Assembly (NCBI GenBank): GCA_031549905.1
Contig: JAVBPC010000067.1
Location: 1-10,589 of the forward strand
Length of the DNA stretch: 10,589 nt
Direction of reading: 5' to 3'
DNA from: Avichristensenella sp031549905
GTDB lineage: Bacteria; Bacillota; Clostridia; Christensenellales; Aristaeellaceae
Shown: in pieces, positions 6,714 to 10,589 of the stretch
Position numbering within the stretch: position 1 is the first letter of the stretch
How the letters are laid out: each line of letters begins with the position of its first letter
Notes under the pieces: model-generated
Database searches by the model: none
Told to the model about the DNA's origin: nothing
What the model saw: the letters and a program-made list of their open reading frames with translations, nothing else
Position numbers and translations under genes: made by a program

Positions 6714-7256
6714 ATGAGACTATACCCAATCACGGCGGAACAGCTGCCCCGGATGAAAACATTGTATAACAGCGCGTTTCCCCCTGCAGAGCGCAAGCCG
6801 TTTTCCGTGCTGCTGCACAAGCAAAAGCAGGGCGTGGCGGATATCCTGGCGATTGACGGCGGCGAAGGGTTTGCGGGGTTCGCCGTGGTGGTGAAACACG
6901 CGGACCTTGCGATGCTGGAGTACTTCGCGGTGGACCCCGCTGTCAGAGGAAAAGGCCTGGGCGGCCAAACCCTGGCGCTTTTGTATGAAAAATACGCGGG
7001 CAGCCGTTTCTTCCTGGAAATAGAGGTGCCCGAAGAAAACGCGGCGAATGCGGAGCAGCGCATCCTGCGCAAAGCATTCTACCTGCGCAACGGCCTTGGC
7101 GAAACGGGCGTAACGGTCAGCGTGGCGGGGGTTGTGATGGAGCTGCTGGCCTGGCGCTGCAGTATTACATATGATGAATATTATGCGTTCTATCTTGGCG
7201 TGTACGGCAAGGTGATCACGGCATTCCTTGGGGTAAAGGAAGTGCCGGGCGCATGA
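6714..7256 (+). CDS. GNAT family N-acetyltransferase
   Basis: The protein has 180 residues and the GNAT fold signature. A strand followed by the acetyl-CoA pyrophosphate loop is seen in LEYFAVDPAVRGKGLGGQ (68-85), with R78-G79-K80-G81-L82-G83 as the R/Q-x-x-G-x-G/A motif. A later YLRNGL (123-128) corresponds to the Y-x-x-x-G segment near the end of the domain. The tail after about 145 is aromatic-rich and not recognised. There is no membrane segment, so the protein is cytoplasmic. The acceptor (amino acid, peptide or small amine) cannot be read from the sequence. AGGAGG lies 7 bases before the ATG. The ribokinase-like gene follows 73 bases downstream on the same strand with no visible terminator between them, so co-transcription is possible. 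Confidence 0.85.
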   Translation: MRLYPITAEQLPRMKTLYNSAFPPAERKPFSVLLHKQKQGVADILAIDGGEGFAGFAVVVKHADLAMLEYFAVDPAVRGKGLGGQTLALLYEKYAGSRFFLEIEVPEENAANAEQRILRKAFYLRNGLGETGVTVSVAGVVMELLAWRCSITYDEYYAFYLGVYGKVITAFLGVKEVPGA

Positions 7257-7271
7257 ACTTTGCCCATTCGG

Positions 7272-7300
7272 TTGCATATTATTTCACGTGATGGTACACT
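7272..7300 (+). promoter_or_regulatory. Candidate internal promoter of the ribokinase-like gene
   Basis: TTGCAT (7272-7277, 3/6) and TACACT (7295-7300, 4/6) are 17 bases apart. TGG directly before the second box gives an extended -10. This would start a transcript about 23 bases before the ATG at 7330, with a ribosome site in the leader. Confidence 0.35.
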
Positions 7301-7329
7301 GCTTAAAAAGCACCGATTGGAGAAAAAGC

Positions 7330-8235
7330 ATGCCGCGCATATTGAATTTCGGTTCCCTGAATATTGATTATGTATACAGCGTTCCCCATTTCGTGCGCCC
7401 CGGCGAAACGCTGTCATCCCATGCGCTTGCGCTGTTTTGCGGGGGCAAGGGGCTGAACCAGTCCATTGCGCTTTGCAGGGCGGGCATGGAGGTTTTCCAT
7501 GCGGGCAAGATTGGCGTGGACGGTGATTTTCTGTTGGATGAACTGAACCGCCACGGCGTTAATACGGTGCACGTTGCCCGCACGGACGGGCGCACCGGCC
7601 ATGCGATCATCCAGGTGGATGAAAGCGGGCAGAACTGCATCCTGCTGTACGGCGGCGCAAACCAGGCGCTGACCGAGCAGGATGTTGACGCTGCGCTTGC
7701 ACCGTTTGGCCCGGGCGACTGGGCGCTGGTGCAGAATGAGATCAACTTGCTGCCGTATATATTGAAGCGCGCCAAGGCAAAGGGCCTGAAAATCGCGATG
7801 AACCCGTCGCCCATCAGCCCCGCGCTGCTGGAAAGCGGCCTTGATCTGGTTGATCTGTTTATCTTGAACGAGATAGAGGCCGAGGCGATCACGGGCGACA
7901 GCGATGTGGAAGCGATGTGCGAAAAGATGCGCGCGCTGTTCCCGCGGGCCGAAGTGGTGCTGACGCTTGGCAAGGAGGGGTCGGTCTACCTGCACGAAGA
8001 GCAGCGCGAAAGCATGGGCATATACAAGGTGAAAGCTGTGGATACCACGGCTGCCGGCGATACGTTCCTGGGCTTCTTCATCGCGCGCAAGGCGCAGGGG
8101 AGCGGGCCGAAGGAAGCGCTGCGCACAGCGGCGGCGGCGTCCGCACTGGCGGTGTCGCGGCAAGGGGCGGCGGCTTCGATTCCGAGCCTGGAAGAGGCGC
8201 TGCGCGCGGCGGAGGAGCTGCCGCGGGGGGTGTGA
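7330..8235 (+). CDS. PfkB family sugar kinase, ribokinase-like
   Basis: The protein has 301 residues, normal for ribokinases. The start at 7330 is chosen for GGAG 7 bases upstream and for the family N-terminus MPRILNFGSLNID; the GTG/ATG at 7288-7291 lack such a site. PfkB signature 1 is GGKGLNQSIALCRAG (38-52). The C-terminal signature is DTTAAGDTFLGFF (238-250), with Asp244 as catalytic base and the anion hole formed by AAGD. The usual DTTGAGD has one Gly replaced by Ala. MNPSP (157-161), LNEIEAE (179-185), TLGKEGS (212-218) and ASALAVSRQGAAASIP (270-285) are all typical of the RbsK branch. Phosphorylation of ribose or a related furanose or nucleoside by ATP is likely. No ribose transporter or rbs regulator is adjacent, so the substrate stays open. 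Repeat copy B begins 8 bases after the stop. Confidence 0.88.
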   Translation: MPRILNFGSLNIDYVYSVPHFVRPGETLSSHALALFCGGKGLNQSIALCRAGMEVFHAGKIGVDGDFLLDELNRHGVNTVHVARTDGRTGHAIIQVDESGQNCILLYGGANQALTEQDVDAALAPFGPGDWALVQNEINLLPYILKRAKAKGLKIAMNPSPISPALLESGLDLVDLFILNEIEAEAITGDSDVEAMCEKMRALFPRAEVVLTLGKEGSVYLHEEQRESMGIYKVKAVDTTAAGDTFLGFFIARKAQGSGPKEALRTAAAASALAVSRQGAAASIPSLEEALRAAEELPRGV

Positions 8236-8242
8236 GGGAACG

Positions 8243-8443
8243 CCAGGGGCGCTGCCCCTGGACCCCGCTTAAGGGCCTTAGGCCCTTAAGAATCCCTGCA
8301 TTGGGACATTTCCATATAAAAACGCCCTGCGGCAGTAAGCAGCAGGGCATTGCTTTAGCTGAAAACCCAACCCGCCCTGAGGCAAAAAAGAGGGGGTTCT
8401 TAGGGGATATATCCCCTAAGCAGGGTCTGGGACAGAGTCCCAG
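8243..8443. repeat. Structured palindromic intergenic repeat, copy B
   Basis: This is a second copy in the same orientation as copy A, about 200 bases long. Left-arm hairpins are at 8243-8261 (8-bp stem) and 8268-8290 (10-bp stem). The 60 bases 8241-8300 match 28-87 at 58 positions, and both differences fall in the 3-base hairpin loops. The right-arm hairpins, 8399-8420 (a perfect 22-base palindrome) and 8427-8443 (7-bp stem, AGA loop), keep the architecture of copy A but with different, self-consistent stem sequences. The centre keeps a related 20-base core (8371-8390 against 120-139, 17 matches) and gains an extra hairpin at 8324-8348. It occupies nearly the whole 222-base gap between converging genes. 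Confidence 0.85.
8316..8348 (-). terminator. Intrinsic terminator of the argGH operon, inside repeat copy B
   Basis: On the minus strand GCCCTGC (8348-8342) pairs with GCAGGGC (8330-8324) around an 11-base loop and is followed by GTTTTTATAT. This is a good Rho-independent terminator about 110 bases past the argH stop. In the plus direction the stem is followed only by ATTGCTTTAG, so it is a weaker terminator for the kinase gene. Confidence 0.6.
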
Positions 8444-8457
8444 CGTCCCTGTTGTCC

Positions 8458-9834
8458 CTACCGCGTCCCTACTTCCCCCCAAACCGCCCCAATAGCCGCC
8501 TTAACGGCTTCCGGTGCGGGCCCGCCCGGCAGGTTCCTTAGCTCCACGCACGCTTCGGGCGTGATCGCCTCAAAAACATCCCGCTCAAACACAGGGCTGA
8601 ACGCCTTCAGTTCATCCAGCGATAGGTCCAGCAGCGCGCGGCTCTCCTTCACGCAATGGCCGACCAGGCGGCCCAGCACGGCGTGCGCGTCGCGGAAGGG
8701 TAAGCCCTTTTTCACCAGATAATCGGCCGCGTCGGTGGCGTTGGTGAAGCCCTCGGCGGCCGCGCGGGCCATGCGTTCCTTGCGGAAGGTCAGCGTTTCA
8801 AACATCGGCGTGAACACTTTAAGGCACATGGAAAGGGTATCGTGCGCATCAAACAGCGCCTCTTTATCCTCCTGCATGTCCTTGTTATACGCCAGCGGAA
8901 GGCCTTTCAGCGTCACCAGCAGCGATTGCAGCGCGCCGAACACGCGGCCCGTTTTGCCCCGGATCAGCTCCGCCACATCGGGGTTTTTCTTTTGCGGCAT
9001 GATGGAGGAACCGGTGGAGTAGGCGTCATCCATTGTGACAAAGCCGAATTCCTGCGCCGACCACAGGATCAGCTCCTCGCAAAAGCGCGACAGGTGCATC
9101 ATGCATGTTGACGCTGAGAAGATGAAATCCAGCGCGAAATCGCGGTCAGATACCGAATCCAGGCTGTTTGCGGTGATCCTGTCAAAGCCGAGCAGCTCTG
9201 CCACACGCCCGCGGTTCAGCGGATATGTCGTGCCCGCCAGCGCGCCCGCGCCCAGCGGCATCACGGCAGCGCGCGATTTGGCCTGCGTGAAGCGCTCCCG
9301 ATCGCGCAGCAGCATCTGCACATACGCCATCAGGTGGTGCGCCAGCGTGACCGGCTGCGCCTTTTGCAGGTGCGTGTAACCGGGCATCAGCGTGCCAAGG
9401 TGCGTTTCTGCGGCTGTCAGCAGCGCACGGATCAAACCTTCCAACAGCGCGATGATTTCATCGCAAGCATCCATCGTGTACAGGCGGGTATCCAGCGCGA
9501 CCTGATCGTTGCGGCTGCGGCCGGTGTGCAGGCGCTTGCCCGCCGCGCCGATTCGCTCGGTCCGCAGCGCTTCCACGTTCATGTGGATGTCCTCGGCATC
9601 TTCGCGCCAGGCGATCTTGCCGGCTTCGGCGTCCACCAGGATGCCTTTAAGGCCCTCGATGATCTTTGCCGCGTCGTCCGCCGTCAGCACGCCGATTTCG
9701 GCCAGCATCGTGGCGTGCGCGATGGAGCCCTTGATATCCTGCGCAAAAAGCCGCTGGTCAAAGGCGATGGACGCGCCGAACGCGTCCACCAACCCGGCTG
9801 TTTCTTTTTCGAAGCGGCCGCCCCAAAGCTTCAT
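8458..9834 (-). CDS. argH: Argininosuccinate lyase
   Basis: The protein has 458 residues, the usual length. It cleaves argininosuccinate to arginine and fumarate in the cytoplasm, the last step of arginine synthesis. It starts with the family hallmark MKLWGGRF. TGRSRNDQ (104-111) and PGYTHLQKAQP (151-161, with His155) are the first two conserved regions of the fumarase/aspartase superfamily. GSSIMPQKKNPDVAE (275-289) is the signature loop carrying the catalytic Ser. The family acts as a homotetramer with sites shared between subunits. The start at 9834 overlaps the argG stop by four bases (ATGA), with GAGGG 6 bases upstream, so translation is probably coupled to argG. The reading frame is open further upstream, but that is argG coding sequence in another frame. 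Confidence 0.97.
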   Translation of the reverse strand: MKLWGGRFEKETAGLVDAFGASIAFDQRLFAQDIKGSIAHATMLAEIGVLTADDAAKIIEGLKGILVDAEAGKIAWREDAEDIHMNVEALRTERIGAAGKRLHTGRSRNDQVALDTRLYTMDACDEIIALLEGLIRALLTAAETHLGTLMPGYTHLQKAQPVTLAHHLMAYVQMLLRDRERFTQAKSRAAVMPLGAGALAGTTYPLNRGRVAELLGFDRITANSLDSVSDRDFALDFIFSASTCMMHLSRFCEELILWSAQEFGFVTMDDAYSTGSSIMPQKKNPDVAELIRGKTGRVFGALQSLLVTLKGLPLAYNKDMQEDKEALFDAHDTLSMCLKVFTPMFETLTFRKERMARAAAEGFTNATDAADYLVKKGLPFRDAHAVLGRLVGHCVKESRALLDLSLDELKAFSPVFERDVFEAITPEACVELRNLPGGPAPEAVKAAIGAVWGEVGTR

Positions 9835-10589
9835 AGCTTGCCCTCTTTCATTAGGGCATTCACTTTCAGCGGCAGGCCGAACAGGTTGATAAAACCCTCG
9901 CTGTCCTTGTGGGAATACAGTTCGCCGCTGTCGCCGAATGTGGCGATCTTCTCGGTGTACAGCGTGTACGGCGAGGTGACGCTCTGCGGGATCACGTTGC
10001 CCTTGTACAGCTTCACGGTCACGTCTCCCGTCACGGTTTGCTGCGTGCTGTCGGCAAACGCTGACAGCGCCTCGCGCAGCGGGGTGTACCACTGGCCGTC
10101 GTACACCAGCTCGGAGAAGCGGATGGCAACCTGATCTTTATAGTGGGAAGTGATCCGGTCCAGCGTGATCTGCTCCAGGATTGCGTGTGTTTCGAACAGC
10201 AGCGTGCCGCCCGGCGTCTCATACACGCCGCGGGATTTCATGCCCACCAGCCGGTTTTCCACCAGATCCGCTATGCCCACGCCGTTGCGCGCGGCGATTT
10301 CGTTGGCCTTCTCCATCAGTGCGATTGCGCCCAGCTTTTCGCCGTTGATCGCGACCGGAATGCCCTTTTCGTAGGAAACGCTGACCATTTCGGGCGTGTC
10401 GGGCGCGTTTTCGGGCGTGACGCAGATCAGGCACAGATCCTCCGGCGGCGGGTTGGCGGGGGACTCCAGGTCGGCGCCCTCGTGGCTCAGGTGCCAGAGG
10501 TTTCTATCCATGGAGTACGGGCGCTTTTTCGATACCGGCACGGGGATGTTGCGCGCGTTGGCGTAGTCGATGCATTCTTCGCGGGACTT
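9831..10589 (-). CDS. argG: Argininosuccinate synthase, 3' part (runs off the window)
   Basis: The C-terminal 252 residues are present and the frame is open to the window edge; roughly the first 150 residues, including the ATP-binding N-terminus, lie outside. The enzyme joins citrulline and aspartate with ATP to give argininosuccinate. Recognisable family segments are IPVPVSKKRPYSMDRNLW near the edge, SVSYEKGIPVAING, DLVENRLVGMKSRGVYETPG (the best conserved block), a TLDRITSHYKDQ segment, an ELVYDGQWYTPLREAL segment, and SHKDSEGFINLFGLP near the end. These identify ArgG with confidence. It is the upstream gene of argH, and the two stops and starts overlap (ATGA). Whether other arg genes precede it cannot be seen. 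Confidence 0.96.
   Translation of the reverse strand, partial: KSREECIDYANARNIPVPVSKKRPYSMDRNLWHLSHEGADLESPANPPPEDLCLICVTPENAPDTPEMVSVSYEKGIPVAINGEKLGAIALMEKANEIAARNGVGIADLVENRLVGMKSRGVYETPGGTLLFETHAILEQITLDRITSHYKDQVAIRFSELVYDGQWYTPLREALSAFADSTQQTVTGDVTVKLYKGNVIPQSVTSPYTLYTEKIATFGDSGELYSHKDSEGFINLFGLPLKVNALMKEGKL

Noticed and set aside
30..8443. The repeat pair as a CRISPR array or as ends of one large composite transposon
   Set aside because: There are only two copies 8 kb apart, with no spacers and no cas or transposase genes between them; the intervening genes are ordinary chromosomal genes.
9835..10092. N-terminal extension of argH
   Set aside because: The frame is open only because argG overlaps it; ArgH proteins begin at MKLWGGRF, and a ribosome site precedes that ATG.

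Overview
The window looks like chromosomal DNA from a GC-rich member of the Clostridia (Bacillota). Shine-Dalgarno sites are strong and purine-rich, exported proteins have typical signal peptides, an EF-G paralogue of the type common in Clostridia is present, and gene ends carry strongly folded intergenic repeats of a kind I associate with Oscillospirales/Christensenellales-like genomes. The taxonomic guess is inference; there is no rRNA or other marker here. I see no phage, integrase, transposase, CRISPR array, tRNA or rRNA.

Layout from left to right. Positions 30-195 hold a palindromic repeat element (copy A) that ends 2 bases from the stop codon of a minus-strand EF-G-like GTPase (198-2279). 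That GTPase has an unusual leader: a good promoter, a perfect 10-bp hairpin that runs into its ribosome-binding site, and a possible 9-codon upstream ORF whose stop overlaps the start codon (TAATG). Next, still on the minus strand, is an exported protein with about seven beta-propeller blades (2452-3645). It is divergent from an exported SIMPL/DUF541 protein (3842-4603, plus). The SIMPL gene converges, across a bidirectional terminator, on an exported CpdB/UshA-type nucleotidase (4677-6512, minus). A divergent promoter region separates this from a GNAT acetyltransferase (6714-7256, plus) followed by a ribokinase-like PfkB kinase (7330-8235, plus). A second copy of the repeat (copy B, 8243-8443) fills the gap between the kinase and the converging argGH operon: argH 8458-9834 and the 3' part of argG, 9831 to the window end, both minus.

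The clear functional units are argG-argH (the last two steps of arginine synthesis, with a 4-base ATGA overlap) and the group of three exported proteins at 2452-6512 (propeller, SIMPL, nucleotidase). The exported proteins are neighbours but do not form one operon. The GNAT and kinase genes may be co-transcribed, although the kinase has its own candidate promoter.

Most of the window is ordinary housekeeping or accessory sequence. What deserves a second look is the structured repeat family, whose two copies sit at 3' gene ends and differ in the left arm only at loop positions; the leader of the EF-G-like gene; and the degenerate nucleotide-binding motifs of that GTPase. I found no convincing new multi-gene system.
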